NCBI GenBank assembly: GCA_946478845.1
Contig: CAMLDI010000001.1
Coordinates: 62,001-126,000, forward strand
Direction: 5' to 3'
Length of the DNA: 64,000 bases
Source: an uncultured Paenibacillaceae bacterium
Lineage (GTDB): Bacteria > Bacillota > Bacilli > Aneurinibacillales > Aneurinibacillaceae
In this document: piece by piece, positions 1 to 10,758 of the stretch
How the letters are laid out: every line of letters begins with the position of its first letter
How positions within the stretch are numbered: position 1 is the first letter of the stretch
Notes under the pieces: model-generated
Database searches by the model: none
What the model saw: the letters and a program-made list of their open reading frames with translations, nothing else
Told to the model about the DNA's origin: nothing
Made by a program: the position numbers and the translations under genes

Positions 1-2052
1 CTGGAAGAAGCAGAAGACCAGAAAACCCCTGTCTTTGAGCGGTTGAAGTTTATATCTATATGCAGTTCCAATTTAGATGAATTTATTATGGTAAGGATAG
101 CAAACTTGAAAGACCAGGATAAACACGGAATTAATACTCCGGAAAATAAAGCAGGAATGACACCTCTACAACAATTGAATGCAATTTCAGAAGTAGCGCA
201 TATTATGGTAGAAAAACAATATGATATATTAAATAATCAAATTGTGCCTATTTTAAAAGAAAACCATATCTTTTTTTTAAAATCAAAAGATCTCACTCCA
301 GCCCAGGCTAAATATGTTCATCGTTATTTTTATGATCAGATTTATCCTGTATTAACACCAATGGCAGTGGATGCAGGTCGCCCATTTCCCCTTTTATTAA
401 ACAAAAGTGTTAATCTTGCAGTGTTATTGGAAACCATCAAGGATAATAAGAGTGAGATTCTTTTTGCAGTGGTACAAGTCCCTTCTGTATTGCCACGTTT
501 TATACAACTTCCTCTTGAAGAGGGGAAAATAGGCTTTATTCTTCTCGAAGATGTTATATGTAATTATGTAGATTTCTTATTTAAAGGAAATCGCATTTTA
601 TCCGTTCAACCTTTCCGTATTACTAGAAGTTCGGATATTAATTTAGATGAAGAGGGGGCGGAAGACCTCCTGGAAGAAATTGAGAAGGAATTAAAGAAAC
701 GGAAATGGGGCTCTGCGATTCGTTTGGAAATCAATAAGGATATGGAGGAATATACACGGTCTATTTTGTTGGAATCTCTAGAAATTGAAAATAAAGATGT
801 GTATGCAGTGGATGGCCCGTTGGATTTAGCTTTTTTTCTTAAATTTACACAGTTATCAGGCTTTGATGAATTAAGGTACCAGGATCTTCCACCTCAACCT
901 CCAGTTGATTTTATGGGTGAAAACACTATTTTTGAAGCTATTTCTGGCAAGGATATCTTAGTGCATCATCCTTATGAATCTTTTGACCCTGTTATACATT
1001 TTGTGAAACAGGCCGCTGAGGATCCGGAAGTGCTAGCTATTAAGCAAACCTTATATCGGGTGAGTGGGGATTCTCCTATTGTTAATGCATTGGCTCGTGC
1101 AGCAGAAAATGGGAAGCAAGTAACTGTACTTGTAGAATTAAAAGCCCGCTTTGATGAAGAAAACAATATTGTTTGGGCCAAAAAGTTGGAAAAAGCAGGT
1201 TGCCATGTAATCTATGGCCTTGTAGGATTAAAGACTCATTGTAAAATTACGCTCGTGGTTCGCAGAGAAAAAGGAAAACTTATACGCTATGTCCATCTAG
1301 GAACGGGGAATTATAATGATTCAACAGCTAGACTATATACGGATATTGGCATGTTTACTTCCGATGAAATGTTTGGGATTGATGCTTCCTATATTTTTAA
1401 CCATTTATCAGGCTATTCTAAAACGCCAAAATGGAAAAAAATATCTGCAGCTCCAAGTGGGTTAAGAGATCAATTTATTGAGCTTATTGAAAATGAAATT
1501 GTACAGAGCACTCCAGAAAAACCAGGCCATATCATTGTGAAAATGAATTCCCTTACAGATAAAAAGTTAATTCAAACCCTGTTTAAAGCATCCAGTGCAG
1601 GAGTGAAAATTGATTTAATTATTCGGGGGATTTGTTGTTTAAGACCAGGTATTCCAAAAGTGAGTGAAAATATATCAGTAATAAGTATTGTGGATCGTTT
1701 TCTTGAACATAGCCGCATTTTTTATTTCCAAAATGGCGGGGATGAAAAGGTCTTTTTATCCAGCGCCGATTGGATGACCCGAAATATGGACAGGCGGGTA
1801 GAAATCCTTTTCCCTGTGGAAAGGGATTACTTAAAAAATAGATTAAAAAATATTTTAACCATCTATTTAAAAGATAATGTCAAGGCCCGTTGTTTGAAAT
1901 CCGATGGGACTTATGTGCGTAAACATCCCAAGGATGGGGAATCCCATATCCATAGCCAGCTATATTTTCATGAAATGGCGGTGAATAATTCAAGAAAATC
2001 AAGGGAGAGTCCCTTTCTAAAACAGTTAAAACCTAGAACACACGTAGAATAA
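1..2052 (+). CDS. ppk: Polyphosphate kinase 1, 5'-truncated by window edge
   Basis: Reversibly transfers the terminal phosphate of ATP to a long polyphosphate chain, normally at the membrane. The frame is open from base 1, and the first codons (LEEAED...ERLKF then SSNLDEF) match the PPK1 N-terminal domain, so the start lies a short way upstream and about 684 codons are visible. The TTG at 43 is internal. Key residues: the phospho-accepting His in KTHCK (codon at 1237), the following HLGTGNYND motif, and the second conserved His in DRFLEHSR (codon at 1708). These mark the two phospholipase-D-like C-terminal domains. No ppx partner is visible. In B. subtilis a different gene set precedes hemA, so this neighbour is lineage-specific. 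Identity is secure. Confidence 0.96.
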   Translation: MEEAEDQKTPVFERLKFISICSSNLDEFIMVRIANLKDQDKHGINTPENKAGMTPLQQLNAISEVAHIMVEKQYDILNNQIVPILKENHIFFLKSKDLTPAQAKYVHRYFYDQIYPVLTPMAVDAGRPFPLLLNKSVNLAVLLETIKDNKSEILFAVVQVPSVLPRFIQLPLEEGKIGFILLEDVICNYVDFLFKGNRILSVQPFRITRSSDINLDEEGAEDLLEEIEKELKKRKWGSAIRLEINKDMEEYTRSILLESLEIENKDVYAVDGPLDLAFFLKFTQLSGFDELRYQDLPPQPPVDFMGENTIFEAISGKDILVHHPYESFDPVIHFVKQAAEDPEVLAIKQTLYRVSGDSPIVNALARAAENGKQVTVLVELKARFDEENNIVWAKKLEKAGCHVIYGLVGLKTHCKITLVVRREKGKLIRYVHLGTGNYNDSTARLYTDIGMFTSDEMFGIDASYIFNHLSGYSKTPKWKKISAAPSGLRDQFIELIENEIVQSTPEKPGHIIVKMNSLTDKKLIQTLFKASSAGVKIDLIIRGICCLRPGIPKVSENISVISIVDRFLEHSRIFYFQNGGDEKVFLSSADWMTRNMDRRVEILFPVERDYLKNRLKNILTIYLKDNVKARCLKSDGTYVRKHPKDGESHIHSQLYFHEMAVNNSRKSRESPFLKQLKPRTHVE

Positions 2053-2143
2053 GAGATTTTGTTCTCCCTATCAAAGTGATATACTATGTGGGTAACTTCA
2101 AAATTCCTTCACATTTTTCATCAAAACATTACAAAATGCGTGG

Positions 2144-2149
2144 TATAAT
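2144..2149 (+). promoter_or_regulatory. Probable -10 box of the hem operon promoter
   Basis: TATAAT in the 196-bp gap between ppk and hemA. No convincing -35 box lies at 17 bp (TCAAAA there), so the assignment rests on the perfect -10 and its position before a six-gene operon. Confidence 0.45.
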
Positions 2150-2248
2150 GATTTCATATGACATCTCCCATTAGTTTTTGAACTATGTTTTATGTAAAAT
2201 GGGTAGAATAAAAAAAGGAACTTTTAACGTAGGATGGGGTGTCCAACT

Positions 2249-3613
2249 ATGCACATTCTAACGATAGGGTTAAATTATAAAACAGCACCGGTTGAGTTGC
2301 GTGAACAATTCGCCTTTGCAGTACAGGATAAGCCGATGGCTCTTCAAACCTTGCAGAATACGCGCAGTATTTTGGAATGTGTGATTCTTGGTACTTGTAA
2401 TCGGACGGAAATCTACGCAGTGGTAGACCAGTTGCATACCGGGCGCCATTTTATTAAAGATTTCTTATCCCAATGGTTTAACGTGGATCGGGAACGTTTT
2501 ATTAATCACATTTATATAAAAGAGAATGATGCCGCTGTACGCCATTTATTTAAGGTTGTATGTGGCCTAGATTCCATGGTGTTAGGTGAAACTCAAATTC
2601 TTGGCCAAATAAAAGATGCTTATGAATTGTCTTTAGAAACTGGGTCAACTGGGACTGTGTTTAATACTCTCTTTAGACAGGCCATTACCCTGGCAAAGAG
2701 AGCCCAATCTGAAACAGATATTAATAAAAATGCAGTATCTACCAGTTATGCAGCCATTGAATTAGGGAAAAAGGTTTTCGGCTATTTTACCGATAAAAAA
2801 GTGCTCATCCTTGGCGCCGGTAAAATGAGTGAGTTAACTGCAAAACACCTTTATGCAAATGGAGTGTCACAGGTTATTGTGGTTAATAGAACCTTTGAAA
2901 GAGCTGTCCAATTAGCAGAAAAGTTCTCTGGCATTGCCTTTCCTATGGAAAACTTGAATCAAGCGTTAATTCAAACGGATATTGTGATTAGCTCAACTGG
3001 TTCAACAGGGTATGTCTTAACAAAAGAAATGGTGCAAGAGATGATGAAACTTCGTCGAAATCGCCCTCTCTTTTTAATCGATATTGCTGTTCCTAGAGAC
3101 CTGGACCCTGTAATTAATGACATAGAAGGCGTCTTTTTATATGATATCGATGATCTTGAGGGGATTGTAGAAGCAAACCTTCAAGAACGGTTAAAAGAAG
3201 CAGAAAAAATCGAAATCATGATTGACGATGAAATGGTTGCTTTTAAAAACTGGCTTTCCACTTTAGGTGTGGTGCCTTTAATTTCTGCTCTTCGCGAAAA
3301 ACTGTTACACCATCAAGAAGAAGCTGTGAGAAACATTCAAAATAAATGCCCTGATTTAACAGAAAAAGAAATAAGAATGATTAATAAACAGACGAAGAGT
3401 CTAATTAACCAAATCCTTCATGATCCAATTGTCCGTGTGAAAGAGATGGCAGGACAACAACGTTCAGATGAAGCACTGAAAATGTTTATCCAAATGTTTG
3501 CTCTTGAAGATCAGTTGGAAGAAGCGACGCCTTACCAGGAGGAAGTAGAAAAAGCGTATATTCCTATTAGGCGCCGGCGTGTGACTGGGCAGGAAGTTCC
3601 TGTTCGCTCCTGA
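2249..3613 (+). CDS. hemA: Glutamyl-tRNA reductase
   Basis: First committed step of C5 tetrapyrrole synthesis: NADPH reduction of glutamyl-tRNA to glutamate-1-semialdehyde. The start is set at ATG 2249, giving MHILTIGLNYKTAPVE, the usual family N-terminus, preceded by GGATGGGG at about 8 bp. An in-frame ATG at 2234 would put the ribosome binding site inside the gene. Visible motifs: the nucleophilic Cys in GTCNRTEIY (about residue 50), the LGETQILGQ segment (about residue 115), the NADPH-binding LGAGKMSEL loop (about residue 190) and a C-terminal dimerisation helix region. At 454 aa it has the usual length. First gene of hemAXCDBL, 11 bp before hemX. Confidence 0.97.
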   Translation: MHILTIGLNYKTAPVELREQFAFAVQDKPMALQTLQNTRSILECVILGTCNRTEIYAVVDQLHTGRHFIKDFLSQWFNVDRERFINHIYIKENDAAVRHLFKVVCGLDSMVLGETQILGQIKDAYELSLETGSTGTVFNTLFRQAITLAKRAQSETDINKNAVSTSYAAIELGKKVFGYFTDKKVLILGAGKMSELTAKHLYANGVSQVIVVNRTFERAVQLAEKFSGIAFPMENLNQALIQTDIVISSTGSTGYVLTKEMVQEMMKLRRNRPLFLIDIAVPRDLDPVINDIEGVFLYDIDDLEGIVEANLQERLKEAEKIEIMIDDEMVAFKNWLSTLGVVPLISALREKLLHHQEEAVRNIQNKCPDLTEKEIRMINKQTKSLINQILHDPIVRVKEMAGQQRSDEALKMFIQMFALEDQLEEATPYQEEVEKAYIPIRRRRVTGQEVPVRS

Positions 3614-3624
3614 GGAGAGGAGTA

Positions 3625-4461
3625 ATGTCTTTGTTTCAGGAAGGATTTATTTATGATGCCATTATTTATATTTATGCCATAAGCATTTTGCTTTATTTTG
3701 CAGACTTTCTTAATAGCAGCCGGAAGGTGAATCGAATAGCCTTCTGGCTGCTTGCTATTGTATGGATACTTCAATCTGTCTTTTTTATATCAAGTATGGT
3801 TATTAAATCCTATTTTCCTGTGCTTACTCTTTTTGAAACATTGTTTTTTTATTCGTGGATATTGGTTACACTATCGTTGATCATTAATTATTTTTTTCGC
3901 ATCGATATTTTTGTTTTTTTTACAAACATAATTGGTTTTTCCATTTTGGCGGTTAATTTCTTTGCAAATCAAGAAGCCCCTCCGATTATTTCAGAACGGC
4001 TTACTTCTGATTTGCTCTTTATACATATTAGCATTGCTTTTTTTGGATATGGAGCATTTTCCCTGTCCTTTATCTTTTCAGTGATGTATATCATTCAAAA
4101 TCGAATGTTAAAAAAGAAAGTATGGAATAATCTATTACAACGGCTTCCCGGGTTGGGGCTACTGGATTTATATTCTTACCGACTGAATATGGTAGGGGTT
4201 CCCTTATTATTAATGTCCATTATCCTGGGGGTAATATGGGCAAATATAAAAGTGACCTCAAACTATTGGGTAGATCCTAAAGTGCTCATGTCCTTTGTGG
4301 TATTGACAGCTTATTCTCTGTATTTATACCAGAGAGTAACCTTTGGTTGGTATGGGCGAAAATTGGCCCTTTGGAACATCGGAGCTTTTATGCTTGTTTT
4401 AATTAATTATTTGTTGTCAGGTTCAGTATCATCTTTCCATCAATGGTTAGCCCCCCATTAA
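3625..4461 (+). CDS. hemX: HemX, cytochrome c assembly-type membrane protein
   Basis: Integral membrane protein of the CcsA/CcmC/HemX family. In B. subtilis HemX lowers the amount of HemA; a haem-handling role is inferred from the family. The 278-aa sequence is almost entirely hydrophobic, with about eight membrane segments. The C-terminal WVDPK...[20 protein letters not shown] region is typical of the family. GAGGAGAGGAG precedes ATG 3625. It lies between hemA and hemC as in B. subtilis, with 32 bp to hemC. Confidence 0.9.
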   Translation: MSLFQEGFIYDAIIYIYAISILLYFADFLNSSRKVNRIAFWLLAIVWILQSVFFISSMVIKSYFPVLTLFETLFFYSWILVTLSLIINYFFRIDIFVFFTNIIGFSILAVNFFANQEAPPIISERLTSDLLFIHISIAFFGYGAFSLSFIFSVMYIIQNRMLKKKVWNNLLQRLPGLGLLDLYSYRLNMVGVPLLLMSIILGVIWANIKVTSNYWVDPKVLMSFVVLTAYSLYLYQRVTFGWYGRKLALWNIGAFMLVLINYLLSGSVSSFHQWLAPH

Positions 4462-4493
4462 TAATAATTAAACTAAAGAAAAGGAACGTTAAC

Positions 4494-5423
4494 ATGAGAA
4501 AAATAATTGTTGGATCTAGACAAAGCAAACTTGCCTTGACTCAGACGAATTGGGTCATTAATCGTTTAAAATCTTTTGGTCTTCCCTATGAATTTGAAAT
4601 AAAAAAAATTGTTACAAAGGGTGACCGTATTCTTGACGTAACCTTATCCAAGGTAGGCGGAAAAGGATTATTTGTAAAAGAAATTGAACAGGCTCTCATT
4701 GATAAAGAAATTGATATCGCTGTACATAGTATGAAGGATATGCCTGCCGTTCTTCAAGATGGGTTGATGATTGGTGCCATTCCAAAGCGGGTAGATGCAA
4801 GGGATGTTTTAATTAGCCGAAATGGTTTAACTTTAGAACAATTGCCAGAAGGTGCTGTAGTAGGTACAAGCAGTTTACGCAGAGAAGCCCAGCTTCGCGC
4901 TTTTCGCAACGATTTAAAAATTGAACCTCTCCGCGGGAATATTGATACCCGGCTTCGACGTGTCCAGGATGGGGAATTTGATGCCATTATCCTTGCTGCG
5001 GCTGGTCTTCTTCGCATGGATTGGAAAGGTGAAATCACCCAGTATTTGCCTGTAAATCTGAGTCTTCCTGCAGTAGGCCAGGGGGCTCTTGGCATTGAAT
5101 GTCGTGCTGATGATGCGGAAGTGCGTGCCTTATTAGCTAACATTCATGACCCTGATACAGAATTGGCAGTGACTGCAGAACGTGCTTTCTTACGAACCCT
5201 TGAAGGGGGATGCCAGGTTCCCATAGGTGCCCATGCCCTTGTCTCTGATGATAAACAAGTGAAGTTAATGGGTCTTGTAGCTGATCCTAAAGGAGATAGG
5301 ATACTTAAAAATGAACTGTCTGGTTCTAATCCTGAACAAGTAGGGCAATCTCTTGCAGAAGAGTTAAAGGCAAAAGGCGCTGCGGAAATATTGAAAGAGT
5401 TTCAGGAGGCTAACGGGCAATGA
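4494..5423 (+). CDS. hemC: Porphobilinogen deaminase (hydroxymethylbilane synthase)
   Basis: Polymerises four porphobilinogens into hydroxymethylbilane. ATG 4494 after AAGGAACG gives the canonical [18 protein letters not shown] start; the longer in-frame reading back to 4443 runs into hemX. Conserved features: the KGDRILD segment, HSMKDMP (about residue 80), the catalytic Asp region SSLRREAQL, and the dipyrromethane-cofactor Cys in [12 protein letters not shown] (about residue 240). Its 309 aa is standard. Its stop overlaps the hemD start by 4 bp, implying translational coupling. Confidence 0.97.
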   Translation: MRKIIVGSRQSKLALTQTNWVINRLKSFGLPYEFEIKKIVTKGDRILDVTLSKVGGKGLFVKEIEQALIDKEIDIAVHSMKDMPAVLQDGLMIGAIPKRVDARDVLISRNGLTLEQLPEGAVVGTSSLRREAQLRAFRNDLKIEPLRGNIDTRLRRVQDGEFDAIILAAAGLLRMDWKGEITQYLPVNLSLPAVGQGALGIECRADDAEVRALLANIHDPDTELAVTAERAFLRTLEGGCQVPIGAHALVSDDKQVKLMGLVADPKGDRILKNELSGSNPEQVGQSLAEELKAKGAAEILKEFQEANGQ

Positions 5424-6229
5424 CACAGAGTCAGCCTTTAATGGGGAAACGGATTCTTGTTACCCGATCTGTAGATCAGGCTCAAGGGTTTATTGAACGC
5501 ATTAAAGAACTTGGGGGAGAGGCAATTCCCTGTCCTGTTATTAAAACAGTTTTACCTGATGATTTACAGGAAATGGATCGAGCGTTGCAGAATCTATCTT
5601 CGTATGATTGGATAATTTTCACTAGCGTCAATGGAATTCGTTTCTTTTTGCAACGGGGAAAAGAAATCGGGATTCAGGCAATAAACCAAATAAAGGGAAA
5701 GGTTGCGGCGGTGGGGACTCAAACCGCCGCTGCATTACATAAAGAGAACATAGAAGTGGCACATATTCCTGCTAAATTTACGGCTGATGATTTACTTGAA
5801 TCATTAAAGGGGGAAATAACGGCAGGGCAAAAAGTTTTAATTCCCCAGGCGAATATAGCCAAGAAAAACCTTGCTAATAAGTTGAAAAAGTCAGGTTTGA
5901 TTGTAGACGATATTGTTGCCTATGAAACAATGCCTGATGATTCTTTTAGAGAAGATATACGCCGTTTATTGGAAAATGGCGATATACATATTGTTACGTT
6001 TACCAGTTCCTCTACCGTCCGGAATTTTCTAGCATTATTGGATGGATTAAATTGGAAGGAACTTTTGGATTCTGTAACAATTGCAGTTATTGGCCCTATT
6101 ACTGCTCAGACAGCTTATCAATTAGGGCTTAAGGTTGATATCGTTGCAAAAGAGTTTAGTATTCCTGGTTTAATACAAGAACTTGCAAGGGCAGGCCTAG
6201 AACAGCTTGGAGAAGGAGGAAGAAAGTGA
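5420..6229 (+). CDS. hemD: Uroporphyrinogen-III synthase
   Basis: Cyclises hydroxymethylbilane with inversion of ring D. This family is poorly conserved. Recognition rests on length (269 aa), the GKRILVTR N-terminus, the [15 protein letters not shown] segment (about residue 75), the [10 protein letters not shown] loop, the [12 protein letters not shown] segment (about residue 195) and [13 protein letters not shown], all hallmarks of the two-domain HemD fold. It is coupled to hemC by an ATGA overlap and to hemB by overlapping stop and start codons. Confidence 0.94.
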   Translation: MTQSQPLMGKRILVTRSVDQAQGFIERIKELGGEAIPCPVIKTVLPDDLQEMDRALQNLSSYDWIIFTSVNGIRFFLQRGKEIGIQAINQIKGKVAAVGTQTAAALHKENIEVAHIPAKFTADDLLESLKGEITAGQKVLIPQANIAKKNLANKLKKSGLIVDDIVAYETMPDDSFREDIRRLLENGDIHIVTFTSSSTVRNFLALLDGLNWKELLDSVTIAVIGPITAQTAYQLGLKVDIVAKEFSIPGLIQELARAGLEQLGEGGRK

Positions 6230-7209
6230 TGAATGGGACTTTTCATCGCCATCGTCGATTACGTTCATCCGCAGGGATGAGAAACTTAGTTAGGGAAACA
6301 CATTTACATGTAGAAGATTTTATTTATCCTTTATTTGTCGTAGAAGGGTCTGGGGTGAAGGAAGAGGTTTCTTCAATGCCAGGGGTATATAACCTTTCTT
6401 TAGATTATTTAAAAGAGGAAATTGATGAAGTGGTACAATTAGGAATCCAATCTGTGATTGTATTTGGGATTCCGGAGCATAAAGATCCTATTGGTTCTGA
6501 AGCCTATGCATCAGAAGGAATTGTGCAACTGGCGATTCGTAAAATTAAAGAATGGGCACCCCAACTGCTTGTAGTTGCAGATACATGCTTGTGTGAATTT
6601 ACAGATCACGGCCATTGTGGCTTAATTGCCCATGGAGATGTTTTAAATGATCCAAGTCTTGAACTATTGGTTAAAACCGCTGTTTCACAGGCTCAGGCAG
6701 GCGCTGATATTATTGCCCCTTCCAATATGATGGATGGTTTTGTGGCCGCCATTCGTGCCGGATTAGATGAAGCTGGTTTTGAGCATCTCCCTATAATGTC
6801 TTATGCTGTGAAATATGCATCCAAGTTTTATGGGCCATTTAGAGATGCAGCGAATTCTGCTCCTTCATTTGGGGATCGGAAAACCTATCAAATGGATCCT
6901 GCCAATCGCCGTGAGGCATTAAGAGAAGCAGCTTCTGATATTGCCGAAGGTGCCGATTTCCTCATGGTTAAACCTGCGTTGGCCTATATGGATATTATTC
7001 GTGATGTTAGGGACCGTTTTGATGTTCCTCTCGTTGCCTATAATGTGAGTGGGGAATATGCCATGATTAAAGCTGCAGCGCAAAATGGATGGATCGACGA
7101 AAAAGGAATTACCATGGAAATGCTGTTAGGATTAAAACGTGCAGGAGCCGATTTAATTATTACCTATTCTGCAAAAGATGCTGCTCGTTGGTTGAAGGAA
7201 TTGGATTAA
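6229..7209 (+). CDS. hemB: Delta-aminolevulinic acid dehydratase (porphobilinogen synthase)
   Basis: Condenses two 5-aminolevulinates into porphobilinogen in the cytoplasm. ATG 6229 lies about 9 bp after AAGGAGG; the GTG at 6226 is an equally in-frame alternative overlapping the hemD stop. The cysteine-rich [15 protein letters not shown] motif (about residue 120) marks the zinc-dependent type. The two Schiff-base lysines are visible in [16 protein letters not shown] (about residue 200) and [11 protein letters not shown] (about residue 250). Length 326 aa is typical. Confidence 0.97.
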   Translation: MNGTFHRHRRLRSSAGMRNLVRETHLHVEDFIYPLFVVEGSGVKEEVSSMPGVYNLSLDYLKEEIDEVVQLGIQSVIVFGIPEHKDPIGSEAYASEGIVQLAIRKIKEWAPQLLVVADTCLCEFTDHGHCGLIAHGDVLNDPSLELLVKTAVSQAQAGADIIAPSNMMDGFVAAIRAGLDEAGFEHLPIMSYAVKYASKFYGPFRDAANSAPSFGDRKTYQMDPANRREALREAASDIAEGADFLMVKPALAYMDIIRDVRDRFDVPLVAYNVSGEYAMIKAAAQNGWIDEKGITMEMLLGLKRAGADLIITYSAKDAARWLKELD

Positions 7210-7232
7210 TATTTTGATGGAGGCTATTTTTA

Positions 7233-8522
7233 ATGCATAAAGGATTTCAACGCTCAATTGAGGATTTTACAGAAGCGAAAAAGTATATGCCTGGTGGGGT
7301 TAATAGTCCTGTTCGGGCTTTTAAATCTGTTGGATTGAATCCTGTTTTTATGGACCATGGAATGGGATCAAAAATCTACGATGTGGATGGAAATGAGTAT
7401 ATTGATTATGTAGGTTCATGGGGGCCTTTAATCCTCGGCCATTGCCATCCCGTTGTACAGGAAGCTTTAACCGCTGCCGTACAAAAAGGGACTAGCTTTG
7501 GCGCACCTTCTGAAATTGAAACGGAAATGGCTAAATTAGTTTGCGAGATTGTTCCCTCTGTTGAAGTAGTACGTATGGTTAACTCAGGAACAGAAGCAAC
7601 GATGAGTGCTCTGCGTTTGGCCAGAGGGTATACCAAACGGGATAAAATTCTTAAATTTGAAGGCTGCTATCACGGCCATGGGGATAGTTTGTTAATTAAA
7701 GCCGGTTCCGGGGTGGCTACCCTGGGGCTTCCTGATAGCCCAGGTGTACCGGCATCTATTGCTTCCCATACCATTACTGTTCCTTATAATGATTTGGAAA
7801 GCGTACGCCTTGTATTTGAAAAATACGGAGAAGAAATTGCAGCAGTTATTGTGGAGCCCATTGCAGGCAATATGGGTGTAGTTCCTCCTCTGCCAGGCTT
7901 CTTAGCAGGGCTTAGAGAGATTACGTTGCAATATGGTACGGTTTTAATTTTTGATGAAGTAATGACCGGGTTCCGGGTTGATTATCATTGTGGCCAGGGC
8001 CGTTTTGGGGTAACTCCTGATTTAACGACCATGGGGAAAGTCATAGGAGGTGGGCTTCCTGTAGGGGCTTATGGCGGTAAAGAAGAGATTATGCGGCAAA
8101 TCGCTCCAGATGGCCCAATATACCAGGCAGGCACTCTATCTGGGAATCCTCTAGCTATGACTGCAGGTTACTATACCTTGAAAGAATTAGGAAAACCCGG
8201 AGTATATGAAGAGCTTGAACGGAAATCAGCCAGACTTGCCGAAGGAATTCGTAAAAATTCTCAAGAAACAGGGGTTCCTGTTCATATTAATCGCGTTGGG
8301 TCTATGCTTGGCATTTTCTTTACAGATCAACAGGTCATTAATTATGAAACAGCAAAAACTTCAAATCTTGAGCACTTTAATCAATACTTTAAACAAATGT
8401 TAGAACAAGGCATTTCCTTGCCTCCTTCCCAATTTGAAGGAATGTTTATGTCCTTATCCCATACCGATGAGGATATTGATTATACTATTGAAGCCAATTT
8501 GAAGGCCCTTAAAAACTTATAA
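7233..8522 (+). CDS. hemL: Glutamate-1-semialdehyde 2,1-aminomutase
   Basis: PLP enzyme that converts glutamate-1-semialdehyde to 5-aminolevulinate, closing the C5 branch begun by HemA. ATG 7233 follows GATGGAGG. Diagnostic segments: [11 protein letters not shown] near the N-terminus, the [17 protein letters not shown] cofactor-phosphate loop (about residue 115), [10 protein letters not shown] (about residue 240), and the PLP lysine in [17 protein letters not shown] (about residue 265). Length 429 aa is standard. Last gene of the hem operon. A weak AAAAGAG/CTCTTTT stem with a T-run at about 8532-8573 may end the transcript. Confidence 0.97.
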   Translation: MHKGFQRSIEDFTEAKKYMPGGVNSPVRAFKSVGLNPVFMDHGMGSKIYDVDGNEYIDYVGSWGPLILGHCHPVVQEALTAAVQKGTSFGAPSEIETEMAKLVCEIVPSVEVVRMVNSGTEATMSALRLARGYTKRDKILKFEGCYHGHGDSLLIKAGSGVATLGLPDSPGVPASIASHTITVPYNDLESVRLVFEKYGEEIAAVIVEPIAGNMGVVPPLPGFLAGLREITLQYGTVLIFDEVMTGFRVDYHCGQGRFGVTPDLTTMGKVIGGGLPVGAYGGKEEIMRQIAPDGPIYQAGTLSGNPLAMTAGYYTLKELGKPGVYEELERKSARLAEGIRKNSQETGVPVHINRVGSMLGIFFTDQQVINYETAKTSNLEHFNQYFKQMLEQGISLPPSQFEGMFMSLSHTDEDIDYTIEANLKALKNL

Positions 8523-8655
8523 ATAACTTATAAAAGAGTTGCGTGGAAGTTATTCTGCGTGGCTCTTTTTTCTTTAATTTTAAGAAAATAGGCATATCCA
8601 TTGGAACGGACTTATATATTTAAACAGAAAGAATTGTGGAAGGGAGGAATTGTAA

Positions 8656-9774
8656 ATGATGATGGATGACAACCAATCCATGGCAATCTCATTTCCAATT
8701 CAAGATGCTTTTTTTATTTCGCAAAATGATAGTGAAATTCAGGAAATTGATGAAATAGAACTTACTCCACAAATTCAAATTCAAGAAGGTGAAGGGGAAG
8801 TTTCAATTTCTGGCTACCTCCTTTTAAAAGGAAAGTATGTGGCTAAATCCGATTCACAGGCCTCTCCATTTTTTGAAGAGGATGATATGGAGAGGAATAG
8901 TTATTCTGATGCCATTCGTTTTTCACCTTTTAATATTAGCCAATCGGATTTTATGAAAGAACCTCCTCTTGTTTCTTTCGAACATAAAATTCCTGTCCAT
9001 GTTCAGATTGCACGATCTCGTGTAGAAAATCTACAACACATTTTTGCTTCTATTGATACCTTTGATTATGATATTGTTTCTTCCCGGAAATTAGCAATAA
9101 CAGCAGAATTAACGTTGAATGGAATCAAAAAGGATGAATTCAGTGGAGGAGAAGCACAAGGGATTCCCCATGCTTATCAATATATTTCATCCCAAAGCAA
9201 CCCCTTTGAACAGGAGCAGGAAGGTCTACAACAACCTTTTTCGCTGCCAGAAGAGGAAGAAGTTCCTTTTCAATCAACCCTTGAGCAAAATGAAGTAGAA
9301 TCGCCATTTGAAGCAGCAATAGAGCAAAATGAAGTAGAATCGCCATTTGAAGCAGCAATAGAGCAAAATGAAGTAGAATCGCCATTTGAACCTGCAATGG
9401 AGCAAAACGCAAAAGTTTCTATTTCAGGAAAAGGGACGAAACTTGAGCCAGTAACCATTGAAAATAAGGTGGAACAAAGAGAAATCTCTCCCAATGAAGA
9501 AGAAGAAACCAGTCCTAATGAGCCTGAATCAGAGAGTCAGCGGACAAAAACTGAAAAAGAAGGGGCATTATATTTAACCGGATTTTTAAGGTCTACTGAA
9601 GAAAATTTTACAAGACTAAAAATGTGTATATTGCAAAAGGATGAAACCATAGATACCATTGCTGAAAGATACAATCTATCCCCTGATGAAATTGTTAGAG
9701 CCAATACTGAAAAGGTGGGAACCTCCTTTTTAGCAGGCCAGGTTATTTATATACCCATGAATAAGAGGACGTAG
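8656..9774 (+). CDS. spoVID: SpoVID-like spore coat morphogenetic protein with C-terminal LysM
   Basis: In B. subtilis SpoVID drives encasement of the forespore by coat proteins. Here the N-terminal about 170 aa resembles the SpoVID coat-association domain (EVSISGYLLLKGKY, FEHKIPVHVQI, ISSRKLAITAELTL). A low-complexity acidic linker follows with three 13-aa repeats, then a LysM motif at about residues 325-370 (LQKDETIDTIAERY ... AGQVIYIP). A GAAGGGAGG site precedes ATG 8656. At 372 aa it is much shorter than B. subtilis SpoVID; the linker is the variable part. Position between hemL and ysxE-like genes supports the call. Confidence 0.88.
   Translation: MMMDDNQSMAISFPIQDAFFISQNDSEIQEIDEIELTPQIQIQEGEGEVSISGYLLLKGKYVAKSDSQASPFFEEDDMERNSYSDAIRFSPFNISQSDFMKEPPLVSFEHKIPVHVQIARSRVENLQHIFASIDTFDYDIVSSRKLAITAELTLNGIKKDEFSGGEAQGIPHAYQYISSQSNPFEQEQEGLQQPFSLPEEEEVPFQSTLEQNEVESPFEAAIEQNEVESPFEAAIEQNEVESPFEPAMEQNAKVSISGKGTKLEPVTIENKVEQREISPNEEEETSPNEPESESQRTKTEKEGALYLTGFLRSTEENFTRLKMCILQKDETIDTIAERYNLSPDEIVRANTEKVGTSFLAGQVIYIPMNKRT
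9283..9399 (+). repeat. Three tandem 39-bp repeats inside spoVID
   Basis: Units at 9283-9321, 9322-9360 and 9361-9399 are nearly identical at the nucleotide level and encode EQNEVESPFEAAI-type 13-aa units. A partial fourth unit begins at 9400 and a diverged one precedes them. This suggests recent in-frame expansion of the linker. Confidence 0.93.
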
Positions 9775-9777
9775 GTT

Positions 9778-10758
9778 GTGGAGGGTTTAATTGTAGAAAA
9801 CTATTTTCTGGAATGCTTGGGGATTGAGTCCTCTAATCCGGGTTGGAAAGTAATGACTGATAAAGGGAATAAAAGATTCATTCATTACAAAAGCCAGCAA
9901 CAGCTGGCTCTTTCCCATGGGTGGAGGGAATACGCAGCAAATAAAGGCTATCGTTGTGTTGAGAGATTCCTGGTGACCAGGGAGGGAAAAAGATGGATTG
10001 AAAAAGAAGGGGGCTTTTTTACTGTATCCGATTTTTGGGAAAATAAAAAATGGCCGGAAGAAAAAAAGAAGAGGATGGATGGTTATTCCCAATTAGGAAA
10101 AATAATAGGATGCATTCATTCTTATTTTGAAGGCATAGAAGAAGAAAAAATGTTGGAAGTAAAAAGAAAAGGTAGGCTTGCCAGGATACGTTTTCAAAAT
10201 TTATATGATTTTTTTCATAAAATACCTGTGGATATAAAAAAAAATTTAGCCCCGGAAACAGGACGTCTATTAATTAGGAATCTTCCTTTGATTGCTGAAA
10301 GAGTTCACCAGTCAGAGTTATTTTATGAAAGATGTCTGGATCAAGTGGGAATTTACTCCTTCTCTCATATTCCTCTGGAGTCATTTATTTATCATAAAGA
10401 TTGCTGGTATTTGACTGGTTTACATCTGCCCCAATTTATAGCCATACATGAAGATACTTTTTCTTTAATGTTTCAAATTTTTAGCCAGGAAGACGGGGAT
10501 TTAAAAGGAGTGGAAACTTTTCTTACTGGATATTTAGCTGAACGTGAACTTCCCCGTAAAGAATGGGATTTTATTTTTGCAATGGCAGTTTTCCCATGGG
10601 AAACTATAAATAAACTTTATGTCCTTTTGCACAACAGCAATCTAAAAGAAATCACCCCTGAGCAACTGACTGCAATTTTTAAAAAGCAAATGGACCAAGA
10701 AACCATTTTGCAATTTCTTGCCCATTGGGCGGATTTGCGAGGAAGGGTGTCATACTAA
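9778..10758 (+). CDS. CotS/YsxE-family kinase-like protein, highly diverged
   Basis: I place this 326-aa protein tentatively in the spore-coat CotS/YsxE/YutH kinase-like family because of its position directly after spoVID, its size and its architecture: an N-terminal beta-rich lobe with WKVMTDKGNKRFIHYKS, and a helical C-lobe with YSQLGKIIGCIHSYFEG resembling the family's LAxLH helix. I see no HxD catalytic loop or DFD metal motif, so catalysis is unlikely. GTG 9778 is the start, 3 bp after the spoVID stop. The stop overlaps the next start by 1 bp, so the two are co-translated. A spore-coat role is inferred from context only. Confidence 0.6.
   Translation: MEGLIVENYFLECLGIESSNPGWKVMTDKGNKRFIHYKSQQQLALSHGWREYAANKGYRCVERFLVTREGKRWIEKEGGFFTVSDFWENKKWPEEKKKRMDGYSQLGKIIGCIHSYFEGIEEEKMLEVKRKGRLARIRFQNLYDFFHKIPVDIKKNLAPETGRLLIRNLPLIAERVHQSELFYERCLDQVGIYSFSHIPLESFIYHKDCWYLTGLHLPQFIAIHEDTFSLMFQIFSQEDGDLKGVETFLTGYLAERELPRKEWDFIFAMAVFPWETINKLYVLLHNSNLKEITPEQLTAIFKKQMDQETILQFLAHWADLRGRVSY

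Noticed and set aside
4754..5143. 129-codon minus-strand frame opposite hemC
   Set aside because: Shadow of a conserved enzyme gene, rich in Arg and Ser as expected of an antisense frame.
9283..9399. Tandem repeats considered as a CRISPR-like array
   Set aside because: Units are contiguous without spacers, in frame and within spoVID.
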